Positions 1 to 7,802 of a stretch of 24,521 nucleotides of DNA are shown piece after piece. Position 1 is the first letter of the stretch. Each line of letters opens with the position of its first letter. The translations under genes and the position numbers were made by a program. The notes under the pieces were generated by a model. The model had not been told where the DNA came from, searched no databases, and saw only the letters and a list, made by a program, of their open reading frames with translations. The stretch is taken from contig JBASOM010000001.1 of the NCBI GenBank assembly GCA_049658265.1, forward strand, positions 1 through 24,521, in the 5' to 3' direction. The DNA comes from DTU063 sp001512695 (lineage in GTDB: Bacteria; Bacillota; Thermosediminibacteria; Thermosediminibacterales; Tepidanaerobacteraceae).

Positions 1-455
1 AGTATAGAGAAGAATATTCCCAGGCCCCTGCTTCCGATAGCCTGTTCAATATAGTAAGCGGGACCGCCTCTGAAGGTGTCTCCGTCCCTTATTTTATAAA
101 TTTGAGCAAGGGAGCTTTCCACAAAACTGGTAGCACCGCCTATCAAGGCGATAACCCACATCCAAAATACCGCACCGGGCCCTCCTGCTGCAATTGCAAT
201 AGCAACACCTGCGATATTGCCCGTTCCAATACGTGAAGCAGCTGAAATACAAAAAGCCTGGAATGGGGTAATTCCCTTTCTGCCTTCTTCAGCTTCAACA
301 GCTTCCGTAGTCAGTTGAATCATGTTGCCGATCAATCTAAATTGTCCAAACCTGAGCTTAACAGTGAAATACAGACCTAATCCTACCAGCATTGCTATCA
401 AAATATAGGAATAAAGCCAGTCATTTAAGTTACCTATCAAGGTTTCTAGAAACAT
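1..455 (-). CDS. AGCS family sodium/amino acid symporter, N-terminal part (cut by window edge)
   Basis: Reading the minus strand from an ATG at 455 gives about 151 codons that stay open to the window edge. The product is the N-terminal third of an alanine/glycine:cation symporter (AlsT/GlnT type), an inner-membrane carrier that couples amino acid uptake to sodium. Visible family marks are the first membrane helix (LYSYILIAMLVGLGLYFTV region), the segment FQAFCISAASRIGTGNIAGV, a glycine-rich AIAAGGPGAVFWMW stretch and the FRGGPAYYIE motif. An AAAGGAGGC ribosome site lies 6 bases upstream, which fixes the start. It lies 152 bases downstream of the glutaminase gene in the same orientation. By analogy with Bacillus glutaminase-glutamine transporter pairs, glutamine is the likely substrate. 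The family call is secure; the substrate is inferred. Confidence 0.9.
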   Translation of the reverse strand, partial: MFLETLIGNLNDWLYSYILIAMLVGLGLYFTVKLRFGQFRLIGNMIQLTTEAVEAEEGRKGITPFQAFCISAASRIGTGNIAGVAIAIAAGGPGAVFWMWVIALIGGATSFVESSLAQIYKIRDGDTFRGGPAYYIEQAIGSRGLGIFFSI

Positions 456-485
456 AGAAAAAGCCTCCTTTGCATTTTTTAATCT

Positions 486-551
486 TTACATTACTAGAAA
501 CCATGACTCAATGCGTGTAGGTTCGCAAAGCAGCCGCATTCCCCCTTTCAT
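486..551 (-). other. Possible 21-codon mini-ORF or leader element between glutaminase and symporter
   Basis: In the gap between the two genes an ATG at 551 opens 21 codons ending in TAA at 486 (a second in-frame ATG is at 539). From the second ATG the peptide reads MRLLCEPTRIESWFLVM. A GGAGG lies 18 bases before the first ATG, which is far, and AAAGGGGG lies almost against the second ATG, which is close, so translation is doubtful. The same stretch contains an inverted repeat, AATGCG at 535-540 and CGCATT at 510-515 with a 19-base loop. It could be a leader peptide, a structured RNA spacer or chance. Confidence 0.25.
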
Positions 552-607
552 GTATAATTTAATTCCATCCCTCCTTTGCCTTATAATTATTCTCAAAGAT
601 ATATTAA

Positions 608-1510
608 TTAAAATATGCTCAAGTCCAGTCTATAAGATAAGGACTTCATAATGCCGTATCCCGCTACAGAGTGGCCGTTTTCATCAAGAGGTGGACTAAA
701 TATTCCTATGCCCATTCTGCCCGACACAGCTGCCATAATGCCTCCGCCTACTCCGGATTTTGAAGGGACTCCTACCTCTGCCGCATATGCACCGCTGACA
801 TTGTACATGCCGCCGATTGTCATTATTGCAAGCAGGTTTCTGGACAATGTCTTCCTGTCGATTTTGCCGTATGATGGAAGTCCCTTGCAGCCATTTGCTA
901 AAAATGCGCCTAGCTTTGCCAAATCACAGGCCGTAACTTCAATTGAGCATTGTTTAAAATAGTGGTCAAGGGCTTCTTCCGGATCACCTTCTAAAATTCC
1001 CCTGGCCTTCATTAAATGGGCAATGGCCTTGTTCTTTTCACCCGTTTCCTTTTCGGAAAGGTATACTTCCCTACTATAGTCTATGCTTGAATTGCCGGTT
1101 ATGTTCCTTATTAACTCCAGGATTCGGCCGGCTTTATCACCTTTAATTTGGGCGGTCGTAGCTATCGCCCCAGCATTTATCATTGGATTTGCAGGCTTAT
1201 CAATATAAGGTAAATCCAATTTGTATAAAGTGTTAAATGGATCTTCCGTGCCTTCCCTGCCCACCTTTTCAAAGACCTTTTCCCCGTTGTCCATGAGGGC
1301 TAGCATTAGAGCGATTACTTTTGATATGCTCTGGATCGTAAATTTAACATCACAATCTCCTGCTTTATAGGTATTCCCATCTATTTCTGCAATGCATATA
1401 CCTAGGTGGTCGGGATTTGCTTTCGCCAGGGCAGGTATGTAACTGGCAACACGACCCTTTTTAGCAAGCTCCCGGTTTTCTTCAAGGACTTCCCCTAAAA
1501 TCTTTTGCAT
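608..1510 (-). CDS. glsA: Glutaminase
   Basis: This is a 300-residue glutaminase of the serine-dependent, beta-lactamase-like fold, which hydrolyses L-glutamine to glutamate and ammonia in the cytoplasm. The family's SxxK catalytic pair is at S61 and K64 (QSISK), followed by the substrate-binding region KPANPMINAGAIA and by the C-terminal VPSKSGVGGGI segment that lines the active site. Length is normal for the family. An in-frame GTG at 1519 is 9 bases upstream, but its ribosome site would touch it. The ATG at 1510 has AGGTG six bases before it and is preferred. The next gene downstream is an AGCS symporter, which suggests a glutamine uptake and hydrolysis unit. A good promoter is visible at 1586-1614. 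Confidence 0.95.
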   Translation of the reverse strand: MQKILGEVLEENRELAKKGRVASYIPALAKANPDHLGICIAEIDGNTYKAGDCDVKFTIQSISKVIALMLALMDNGEKVFEKVGREGTEDPFNTLYKLDLPYIDKPANPMINAGAIATTAQIKGDKAGRILELIRNITGNSSIDYSREVYLSEKETGEKNKAIAHLMKARGILEGDPEEALDHYFKQCSIEVTACDLAKLGAFLANGCKGLPSYGKIDRKTLSRNLLAIMTIGGMYNVSGAYAAEVGVPSKSGVGGGIMAAVSGRMGIGIFSPPLDENGHSVAGYGIMKSLSYRLDLSIF

Positions 1511-1585
1511 AGAACCCACCTTCCATTTTAAAGCATCGTTTCACTTGTTTTTTTGTAATCTTTTGAATAGTGTCTTTGCATTTAT

Positions 1586-1614
1586 ATAATACCACTTTTC
1601 TGATTACAAGGCAA
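1586..1614 (-). promoter_or_regulatory. Sigma-A type promoter of glsA
   Basis: On the minus strand TTGCCT (1614-1609) and TATTAT (1591-1586) are separated by exactly 17 bases. This is close to the vegetative consensus and about 75 bases before the glutaminase start codon. Confidence 0.6.
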
Positions 1615-1739
1615 GCCATTTTCCTAAATGCTGTTATATCTTTCATAAACTTCCAATGCTCTGGTACGCTTTATTTTTTTGCTGCAAAGTGTTAAACTCA
1701 TTGATGTACAGATAATTTATAAACATTAAGGTGGATTTT

Positions 1740-2282
1740 ATGAAAGAACTATGGAAGCTTTTTGTTACTTTTAGCCGCATAGGAGCCTTGACCTTCGGCG
1801 GGGGTTATGCCATGCTGCCCATGATTCAAAGGGAAATTGTAGAGAAAAACCGGTGGGCAACTGAAGAAGAGGTCATGGATTATTATGCCATCGGCCAGTG
1901 CACACCGGGAATAATAGCCGTAAATACTGCAACCTTTATAGGTTTTAGGCAAAGGGGCATCCCCGGTGCCATAGCTGCCACCATGGGCATGGTGTTTCCT
2001 TCCCTGATAATAATCAGTATCATAGCAATGTCTTTTAAGGAATTCCAGGATATCGCCATCGTCAGACACGCCTTTGGAGGTATCAGGGTTGCGGTGGCCG
2101 CACTTATTGCAAATACAGTATTAAAGCTTTTGAGGGGCTCCGTCAAGGATCGGCTAGGAATCTTTATAGCTAGTCTGTCATTCATCTCCGTTGCCCTCTT
2201 TAAGCTTTCCCCGATTTTTGCAGTTGTAGCATCGGCTGCTTTAGGAATAATTTCTAAAACAGTAAGGAAGAGTGAAAATTGA
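1740..2282 (+). CDS. chrA: Chromate transporter, first half of a two-gene pair
   Basis: This is a 180-residue membrane protein of the CHR family, short-chain type. The family repeat is evident: SRIGALTFGGGYAMLP near the N-terminus, then W-x(4)-EE-x-MDYYAIGQCTPG with the conserved T-P-G, then NTATFIGFRQRG. Several hydrophobic helices follow. Members form heterodimers with a second short protein and export or transport chromate, although many have only inferred substrates. A GTG at 1731 is in frame, but AAGGTGG lies six bases before the ATG at 1740, so that start is chosen. The stop codon overlaps the start of the second half (TTGA), so the pair is translationally coupled. Confidence 0.88.
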   Translation: MKELWKLFVTFSRIGALTFGGGYAMLPMIQREIVEKNRWATEEEVMDYYAIGQCTPGIIAVNTATFIGFRQRGIPGAIAATMGMVFPSLIIISIIAMSFKEFQDIAIVRHAFGGIRVAVAALIANTVLKLLRGSVKDRLGIFIASLSFISVALFKLSPIFAVVASAALGIISKTVRKSEN

Positions 2283-2842
2283 TTTATCTACAGTTATTTT
2301 TTGAATTCTTTAAGACGGGCCTATTTGCCATTGGTGGAGGTCTTGCCACACTTCCATTTCTCCAAAATATATCAGAAAAATACGGCTGGTTTTCATCCCG
2401 GGAGTTAGTCGATATGATTGCCGTATCCGAATCCACTCCAGGCCCTATAGGAATCAATATGGCAACTTATGCAGGATACAAGACTGCCAATTTGCCTGGG
2501 GCCATAATTGCGGTGATTGGGGAAGTTGCCCCTTCTATAATTATTATTGTATTAATCGCCCACTACTACATGAAATTCAACGAACACCCGAAAGTTGCGG
2601 CCGCATTCTACGGGGTTAGACCTGCCGTGGCAGGTCTTATCGGCGCTGCCGGTTTTGAGGTTGCAAAAGTTGCTCTGTTTAATATTAATAAATACTTATC
2701 TACTAAAAATGTATTAGATATTTTCGATGTAAAATCACTGTTGCTCTTCGCCTTCATCCTCATCTCATCAAATAAGTATAAAAAGCATCCCGTACTTTTT
2801 CTTTTAGCAGCTGCCGCAATAGGTATAATATTTAAATACTGA
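2279..2842 (+). CDS. chrA: Chromate transporter, second half of a two-gene pair
   Basis: This 187-residue protein is the partner of the preceding gene. It repeats the CHR domain pattern: FFKTGLFAIGGGLATLPF, a W-x(4)-EL-x-DMIAVSESTPGP motif, NMATYAGYKTA, a central PAVAGLIGAAGF segment and a terminal hydrophobic helix. It starts at a TTG that overlaps the previous stop by four bases, with AAGGAAG eight bases upstream. Sequences of this type are usually annotated as chromate transporters, and the true ion here is not shown by sequence. Its stop codon directly abuts the remnant of an unrelated antitoxin gene, so the region just downstream has been rearranged. Confidence 0.87.
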   Translation: MIYLQLFFEFFKTGLFAIGGGLATLPFLQNISEKYGWFSSRELVDMIAVSESTPGPIGINMATYAGYKTANLPGAIIAVIGEVAPSIIIIVLIAHYYMKFNEHPKVAAAFYGVRPAVAGLIGAAGFEVAKVALFNINKYLSTKNVLDIFDVKSLLLFAFILISSNKYKKHPVLFLLAAAAIGIIFKY

Positions 2843-3058
2843 TTGCAGTTTGACCTGGTTATACCCAACAATTCGCCCCCCTATATTCAATATGAGGTCA
2901 TTTCAAAGGGCAAATTGTTTTATGAATCAGATAAAAAGTTTCGATGTGAATTTCAAGCTCTCGCTTTACAGAGGTACTTTGATATTAAGCCACTGTATGA
3001 TGAATACAACTTTTATCTTAAGAAACGAATCTTAGAAGGAAGGATGCTCAATGGATAA
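2843..3058 (+). pseudogene. MNT-type nucleotidyltransferase antitoxin, C-terminal remnant
   Basis: An open frame of 71 codons reads into a recognisable C-terminal half of an MNT-domain antitoxin (MntA-like, partner of HepT): a DLVIPNNSPPYIQYEVISKG block, then ALQRYFDIKPLYDEYNFYLK and KRILEGRML. The N-terminal half, which in intact members holds the GSxARG and S-D-x-D catalytic motifs, is absent. The frame begins directly after the stop codon of the chromate transporter with no ribosome site. Complete MNT antitoxins add AMP to HepT and neutralise it; this fragment cannot. It overlaps the start of a HepT remnant by eight bases, the normal spacing of the two genes in such operons. The family call is from memory of the motif. 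Confidence 0.75.
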
Positions 3059-3130
3059 CGAAAAATCCTTCAACATCAATTAACCGACTTTGAAGAATTC
3101 GCAAAAATAATTGTTAGGGAAATATCATAA
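3051..3130 (+). pseudogene. HepT-like (HEPN) toxin, internally deleted remnant
   Basis: An ATG at 3051, overlapping the end of the MNT remnant, starts MDNEKSFNIN and stops at 3081-3083. In a shifted frame from 3068 the DNA reads LQHQLTDFEEFAKIIVREIS and ends in TAA at 3130. This resembles the C-terminal end of HepT proteins, where a D-x-x-x-FAK-x-I stretch is usual. Start and tail are therefore both present, but about 100 residues carrying the RX4-6H nuclease motif are missing and the frame is broken. The gene is dead. The assignment is moderate, since only about 20 residues can be compared, but the neighbouring MNT remnant supports it. Confidence 0.5.
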
Positions 3131-3146
3131 TTGAGGAGGTCTATAC

Positions 3147-3482
3147 TTGGACAGGTTTACTTTAAACTCTGAAGATGCCGTCTTGATGGTTGTCGATATT
3201 CAGGAACGTTTGGTGCCTGTAATGAAATACGGCAAGCAGGTTATCGAAAACAGCAATATTATAATCACTATAGCCAAAGACTTTGGAATTCCTATAATAG
3301 TTACGGAACAGTATCCTAAGGGCTTGGGGCCAACGGTCCCGGAATTGAGGAGCAATCTTGAAAGAAGTGTGACTTACGAAAAAATAAGCTTTACAGCCTT
3401 CACTGACGAAGTAGCCGCTGAGCTAGAAAAATTGGGGAGGAAAAAGGTAATTGTAGAAAAGCGGCCTATTCTCTATGCCTAA
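3147..3482 (+). pseudogene. Isochorismatase-family cysteine hydrolase, C-terminally truncated
   Basis: The 111-residue product begins like a normal isochorismatase-family hydrolase: VLMVVDIQERL with the catalytic aspartate D17, VTEQYPKGLG, and the catalytic lysine K79 in YEKISFTAF, then GRKKVIVE. In intact members of about 180 residues the next segment carries the nucleophile cysteine, in a GMETHVCV-like motif. Here the frame instead runs eight unrelated residues to a stop. The third catalytic residue and the C-terminal half of the fold are missing, so it is probably inactive. The TTG start at 3147 has a strong GGAGG seven bases upstream, so it may still be translated. It lies beside the decayed toxin-antitoxin genes. 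The specific substrate of the ancestor is unknown. Confidence 0.75.
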
Positions 3483-3653
3483 TTCATCCTCTCTATTGTT
3501 ATAATTTATCAAAAATACATATGCTTGCTCTGATTTTTAAAGCTTCAATCGCTACCAAAAAACTATAACAATTTCCTCACATTTTTTTCAAAATTATATT
3601 TTAAAATGTCTTAGTAGGCTAATCATAACACTTTGAGGGAAGGTGATGAAGTT

Positions 3654-4829
3654 TTGTCGAAATTATTAAAATTGAGCAAGCCCAGCTTAAAAAAGACCGG
3701 AATGTTGCTAGTGCTATTATTGCTTATTATGACCCTCTCATCCAGTATCGCTGTTGCTGCCGGTCCCCTGGGTGTTTCAACTCAATATCCGGGCATTTCG
3801 GCCCAACCGGGAAGCAGTGTTAGCTTTCCTCTCACTATTAGTGGAACCGGATTTGTAGACCTTGAGGTTGTTTCAATTCCTTCTGGATGGACTGCAATCA
3901 TTTTTGGCGCCGGCAAAAAGATTCATCAGGTTTACGTCCCCTCAGATGATGTGGCAGCTGCTGAACTACGGGTGCAGATCCCCTCAGATGCAAAAAACGG
4001 CAGTTATGATATAGTGATTGAAGCATCTGGCAGCGGTGGCCGCGCAAGATTGCCCTTAAATATTAAAATTGACACCGATGCCAGCGGTGCAGACAAAATT
4101 GAGGTCCAGTATCCTGCCCTTTCCGGCCCTGATACGGCAACCTTCAGTTTTAGGGGAACCCTATACAACAACAGTGGTCGTGAGCGCTTTTACAGCCTCG
4201 GTGCTGCTGCACCCGATGGTTGGCAGGTTGCCTTTAAACCGGCTTATCAGAGTAACCAGATAACGAGCCTCAGCTTGGAAGCCGGCAAGTCCCAGGATTT
4301 AGATATATCGGTTAAACCACCTAGCGGTGTCAAAGCTGGAACATACACGATCACGGCGGCAGCTGCCTCCGGTAGTGAAATAACTAAAGTTGACCTGACG
4401 GTTGAAATTGCTGGCACCTATCGCATGGAACTTTCAACCCCCTCGGGGCGCTTAAACCTGAACACCACTGCAGGGAAACAGGGAGCCCTAACCCTTGAAC
4501 TGGAAAACACGGGTAGTGCAGATTTGTTAGGCATAAATCTTTCCGCTTCAACTCCACCCGGATGGGCTGTGACTTTTGAGCCCGAAAAGGTTGAGCGCAT
4601 AAAGGCCGGTGAAAAGCAGCAGATTACGGCTTTTATTACCCCCGACAGCAAGGCAATTGCCGGCGACTACATAGTGAACATCAGGGCTTCAGCCCCTGAG
4701 ACCTCGGATAGCGCCGATATCCGTGTAACCGTCCAAACCTCCACACTATGGGGCATAGTAGGAGTAGCCATTATAGCAGGTGTTATATATTGGGTAGTAA
4801 CAACCTTTCAAAAGTATGGGCGGCGATAA
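3654..4829 (+). CDS. Secreted, membrane-anchored protein with NEW3-like domains
   Basis: This 391-residue protein has a charged N-terminus and a hydrophobic signal segment (LLVLLLLIMTLSSSIAVAAG). Three immunoglobulin-like repeats of about 100 residues follow, each with a P-x-GW motif (SIPSGWTA, AAPDGWQV, TPPGWAV) and an A-G-x-Y or N-G-S-Y strand near its end. This is the pattern of NEW3 (alpha-galactosidase-associated) domains. A single C-terminal helix (LWGIVGVAIIAGVIYWVV) and a short basic tail anchor it, with the bulk outside the cell. The TTG at 3654 is chosen over the TTG at 3633 because GGAAGGTGAT lies eight bases before it. It is two bases from the ABC ATPase gene and shares its operon, so it is probably an exporter accessory or sensor protein. 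The substrate is unknown. Confidence 0.8.
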   Translation: MSKLLKLSKPSLKKTGMLLVLLLLIMTLSSSIAVAAGPLGVSTQYPGISAQPGSSVSFPLTISGTGFVDLEVVSIPSGWTAIIFGAGKKIHQVYVPSDDVAAAELRVQIPSDAKNGSYDIVIEASGSGGRARLPLNIKIDTDASGADKIEVQYPALSGPDTATFSFRGTLYNNSGRERFYSLGAAAPDGWQVAFKPAYQSNQITSLSLEAGKSQDLDISVKPPSGVKAGTYTITAAAASGSEITKVDLTVEIAGTYRMELSTPSGRLNLNTTAGKQGALTLELENTGSADLLGINLSASTPPGWAVTFEPEKVERIKAGEKQQITAFITPDSKAIAGDYIVNIRASAPETSDSADIRVTVQTSTLWGIVGVAIIAGVIYWVVTTFQKYGRR

Positions 4830-4831
4830 CC

Positions 4832-5785
4832 ATGAATGATGGAATAATTATCGAAACTCAAGGGTTGACAAAGGTTTACGGGTCGATAACCGCCGTAGAC
4901 AACTTAAATCTTACAGTGAGAAAAGGCGAGATATTCGGCCTTTTAGGTCCAAACGGTGCGGGTAAAACCACTACCATTTTGATGCTGATGGGCCTTTCCG
5001 AGCCTACTTCAGGCAGCATTCGGGTAGCGGGACTCGACCCTGTGCGCCAAGCTCTTGGAGTTAAACACATAGTGGGATACATGCCCGACAACATAGGCTT
5101 CTACGGCGATTTGACAGGCAGGGAAAATCTCATTTATACTGCCCAATTAAACGGTATAGCTCCTGATGTTGCCAAGAGTAAAATAGACGAGCTTCTGACT
5201 AAAGTTGGTCTTCAGGAGGCTGCCGACAGGAGGGTTCGTGAGTACTCCAAGGGAATGCGTCAGCGACTTGGCATTGCCGATGTTCTTATAAAAGATCCGG
5301 AGATCATTTTTTTAGACGAACCCACCCTGGGCCTTGACCCGGAGGGAACTAAAGAATTGCTGAATTTAATTCTAGAACTTGGCAAAAGAGAGGGCAAGAC
5401 CGTTCTCATCTCATCCCATCTTCTTCATCAAGTCCAGGCTATTTGTGATAGGGTTGGAATTTTCGTAAAGGGCAAGTTGGTCGCCATCGGCAGTGTCTCC
5501 GATTTGGCCAAAGAAATAGGGAGCGAAGTAATAGTAGAGCTGAAAACAAGCAATATGGAAGATTTCCCAACTCACGAAGTAAATGCCATGCCCGGCATAA
5601 GTTCTGTGCAAATGGAAAAAGATATGATAGTCATTAAAAGTGATGATCCGGAAATTGCCCCAAAACTCGTAAGAGAGCTTAATAGAATGAACATCGATAT
5701 TTACCACGTAAGAAGTCGCAGCTCGGACTTGGACGACATTTACAGCCGCTATTTCCACGAAGGGGAGGCGAAGCTGAATGTCTAA
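4832..5785 (+). CDS. ABC transporter ATP-binding protein (ABC-2 type exporter)
   Basis: This 317-residue cytoplasmic ATPase has Walker A GPNGAGKTT at 39-47, the signature YSKGMRQRL at about 138-146, Walker B IIFLDEP at about 158-164 and the H-loop SSH at about 194-196. The remaining 100 residues form the variable C-terminal extension seen in drug, lantibiotic and NosF-like ATPases of the ABC-2 group. An open frame extends upstream to 4748, but that part overlaps the previous gene. The ATG at 4832, two bases after its stop, matches the start of the domain. It overlaps the permease gene by eight bases. Together with the NEW3 protein and permease it should form an exporter, but the cargo cannot be read from sequence. 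Confidence 0.93.
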   Translation: MNDGIIIETQGLTKVYGSITAVDNLNLTVRKGEIFGLLGPNGAGKTTTILMLMGLSEPTSGSIRVAGLDPVRQALGVKHIVGYMPDNIGFYGDLTGRENLIYTAQLNGIAPDVAKSKIDELLTKVGLQEAADRRVREYSKGMRQRLGIADVLIKDPEIIFLDEPTLGLDPEGTKELLNLILELGKREGKTVLISSHLLHQVQAICDRVGIFVKGKLVAIGSVSDLAKEIGSEVIVELKTSNMEDFPTHEVNAMPGISSVQMEKDMIVIKSDDPEIAPKLVRELNRMNIDIYHVRSRSSDLDDIYSRYFHEGEAKLNV

Positions 5786-6797
5786 ACTAAATAAGCTTAA
5801 AGAAAAGTTTCAAAAACAACTAGCAGCTTTTAAGGCAGACTCAAACAGCCAGGGCAGCAGTAACAATTTGGCAACGGTGTTCTTCAAAGAGCTGTCCGAC
5901 CAGCTTTCCAGCACCAGGTTTTTTATCCTTTTTTCCTTAATCACTCTTACAGGTATCGTTTCATTTTACTCTGCTGCCTCCAACATAAGAGGTACAACCG
6001 ATGATGCCGTGGCAAGTTTTGTTTTAATCAGGCTCTTTACAACATCCGGCTCTTCCCTCCCGTCCTTTACCTGGTTTCTTTCCATACTGGGGCCATTAGT
6101 GGGGCTTTCCATGGGCTTCGATGCCATAAACGCCGAGCAAAACAGCGGAACGATGACAAGGCTCCTGGCCCAGCCTATATATAGGGACGATGTAATTAAC
6201 GGTAAGTTTCTTGCGAGGCTTTTCGTGCTTGTATTGATAACTTTGGGTTTAGGCTTTTTTGTAGCCGGCATGGGCATTATAATCACAGGAGTCCCCCCTA
6301 GCGGTGAAGAAGTGCTAAGACTGCTCTTGTATCTCGGACTTAGCATAGTGTACATGGGATTTTGGCTGGCCTTGGCCATGCTCTTTTCCCTTGTCTTTCG
6401 CCACACAGCCACATCTGCACTCTGCTGTATCTCGTTATGGCTGTTTTTCTCAATCTTTGTCCCCATACTGGCAGGTATGGTAGCAGATGCCATTTTCCCT
6501 ATAACCCAAAGTTCCGATACTATGACCCAGCTATACAATGTCAGGGTCTCACAGGCTTTAAGCAGGCTGTCTCCTTCAACACTTTACAGCGAGGCTTCGG
6601 TAACCCTGCTTTCACCTACCGTTAGAACTTTAGGCCCGGTGCTGTTGGAACAAACCTTTGGCGCAATTGCCGGTTTTCTGCCCTTGGGCCAAAGCCTACT
6701 TTTGATATGGCCTCACATTACTGGCCTTGTGGCGGGAACACTTTTTATCTTTGGAATAGCTTATACCATATTTTTGCGCCAGGAAATCAGGGCATAA
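5778..6797 (+). CDS. ABC-2 type transporter permease
   Basis: The product has 339 residues. A charged N-terminal stretch of about 45 residues is followed by a first helix (FFILFSLITLTGIVSFYSA), an outer loop, and five further hydrophobic segments ending in LVAGTLFIFGIAYTIFL. The cytoplasmic segment FDAINAEQNSGTMTRLLAQP, followed by I-x-R and GKFLAR, is the hallmark of ABC-2 membrane proteins that pair with NosF-like ATPases. The ATG at 5778 lies within the end of the ATPase gene, with GGGGAGG nine bases upstream, so the two are co-translated. It is the last gene of the three-gene operon. No cargo can be inferred. Confidence 0.88.
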   Translation: MSKLNKLKEKFQKQLAAFKADSNSQGSSNNLATVFFKELSDQLSSTRFFILFSLITLTGIVSFYSAASNIRGTTDDAVASFVLIRLFTTSGSSLPSFTWFLSILGPLVGLSMGFDAINAEQNSGTMTRLLAQPIYRDDVINGKFLARLFVLVLITLGLGFFVAGMGIIITGVPPSGEEVLRLLLYLGLSIVYMGFWLALAMLFSLVFRHTATSALCCISLWLFFSIFVPILAGMVADAIFPITQSSDTMTQLYNVRVSQALSRLSPSTLYSEASVTLLSPTVRTLGPVLLEQTFGAIAGFLPLGQSLLLIWPHITGLVAGTLFIFGIAYTIFLRQEIRA

Positions 6798-6890
6798 GAA
6801 TACTGCCGCGCCCTATCATACTAGCAGGCTCGAACAAAATAGGGACTTCGCGCTTATAAGGCTGTAGATTAGGATACCAAACAGAAAGAA

Positions 6891-6923
6891 AATCGGCTTA
6901 GGACATTTATCCCTAAGCCGATT
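6891..6923. terminator. Bidirectional terminator hairpin between convergent operons
   Basis: A perfect 12-base stem, AATCGGCTTAGG (6891-6902) and CCTAAGCCGATT (6912-6923), encloses a 9-base loop. On the minus strand it is followed by a T-rich run (TTTTCTTT), so it should end the operon that finishes at 6990. On the plus strand the following run is weaker. It may also end the ABC exporter operon. Confidence 0.8.
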
Positions 6924-6989
6924 ATTGTTAACACCGGTGAAAACCAGCTTTTGTTTTCAAAGCAAAGCTGAAATACTTATCATCCTGTC

Positions 6990-7766
6990 TTATTTTTTCC
7001 GCCGCTTTTCAAAAAAGGCGTTCAGGCGTGCCTTTGTCGACTCTGAGTTTAGGCAGACGCTGGAGGATATTTCTTCAAGGAGGATGCCGTTTTCATCCCT
7101 GACATCCGATATATTGTTTATCATCCGCTTGACAAAAGCCAGGACCTGATAATCATTTTGTACTATTTTTTCAGCTATTTCATTTAGCTTTTCATCGATC
7201 TCTTCAGCAGAACATACGAGATTGACTAGGCCCCATTCATAGGCCTGCTTGGCGCTGATATGTTCGCCGGTCATGAAAAGCTGCTTTGCCCTATTGGGAC
7301 CAACTAGATTTATCAGTCTAAAGGAGCCGCCCCAGCCCGGCATTACTCCCAAGCTGGCTTCCGGTTGGGCAAATACGGCATTCTCAGTTGCGACGATAAA
7401 ATCACAGGCCATAGCCAGTTCCAGGCCGCCGCCCAAAGCGTAACTCTCAACCTTAGCAATTACCGGTATGGGGAGTTTCCTCAGTCTGAGGAACACATCA
7501 TGGCCCTGCCGCACCCATTCCATGATGTTTTCGGGATTGAGCTCTTCCAGCGCGGCAATATTTGCTCCGACTATAAAGGATTTGGGCGATGCGCTCTGAA
7601 CTATTACAAGCCTGGTATCGGGTATATTATCTTCGATTTGTGAAACGGCATTTCTCAGTTCCTTTAATACGTCCCAATCCAGGGTGCAGGGCCGCCTCTC
7701 ATTCTCCTCACTGAAAGTCAAATAAGCCACTTTGTCTTCAAAACTGACACTAACTCTTGTTGCCAA
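6990..7766 (-). CDS. Enoyl-CoA hydratase/isomerase (crotonase) family protein
   Basis: The 258-residue protein has the crotonase fold and should hydrate or isomerise a 2-enoyl-CoA in the cytoplasm. The oxyanion-hole stretch SFIVGANIAAL is present, with Asn where Asp is more usual. Both catalytic glutamates are there: one in GGGLELAMACD (about E116) and one in FAQPEASLGVMPGWGG (about E136), which favours a true hydratase. A GTG at 7775 is in frame, but GGAG lies one base before it. The TTG at 7766 is nine bases from the same site and is preferred. It is the last gene of the TRAP/isomerase operon, 36 bases behind the CoA-transferase, and ends before the hairpin at 6891. The acyl substrate is unknown. 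Confidence 0.87.
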   Translation of the reverse strand: MATRVSVSFEDKVAYLTFSEENERRPCTLDWDVLKELRNAVSQIEDNIPDTRLVIVQSASPKSFIVGANIAALEELNPENIMEWVRQGHDVFLRLRKLPIPVIAKVESYALGGGLELAMACDFIVATENAVFAQPEASLGVMPGWGGSFRLINLVGPNRAKQLFMTGEHISAKQAYEWGLVNLVCSAEEIDEKLNEIAEKIVQNDYQVLAFVKRMINNISDVRDENGILLEEISSSVCLNSESTKARLNAFFEKRRKK

Positions 7767-7802
7767 ATTAATCACGCTCCACTGATATTAAGCAAGATGC
7801 TT

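Noticed and set aside
651..962. Plus-strand open frame opposite glsA
   Set aside because: It is antisense to a gene with clear catalytic motifs, has no ribosome site and no recognisable domain.
2843..3058. Intact small protein gene after the chromate transporter
   Set aside because: There is no ribosome site, and the sequence matches only the C-terminal half of an MNT antitoxin, so it is called a remnant.
3483..3653. Strong promoter for the NEW3/ABC operon
   Set aside because: A TATATT at 3595-3600 is present, but no matching -35 box at a proper distance was found, so it is not listed as a feature.
4748..4831. N-terminal extension of the ABC ATPase
   Set aside because: The stretch overlaps the C-terminal helix of the preceding gene; the ATPase domain begins normally from the ATG at 4832.
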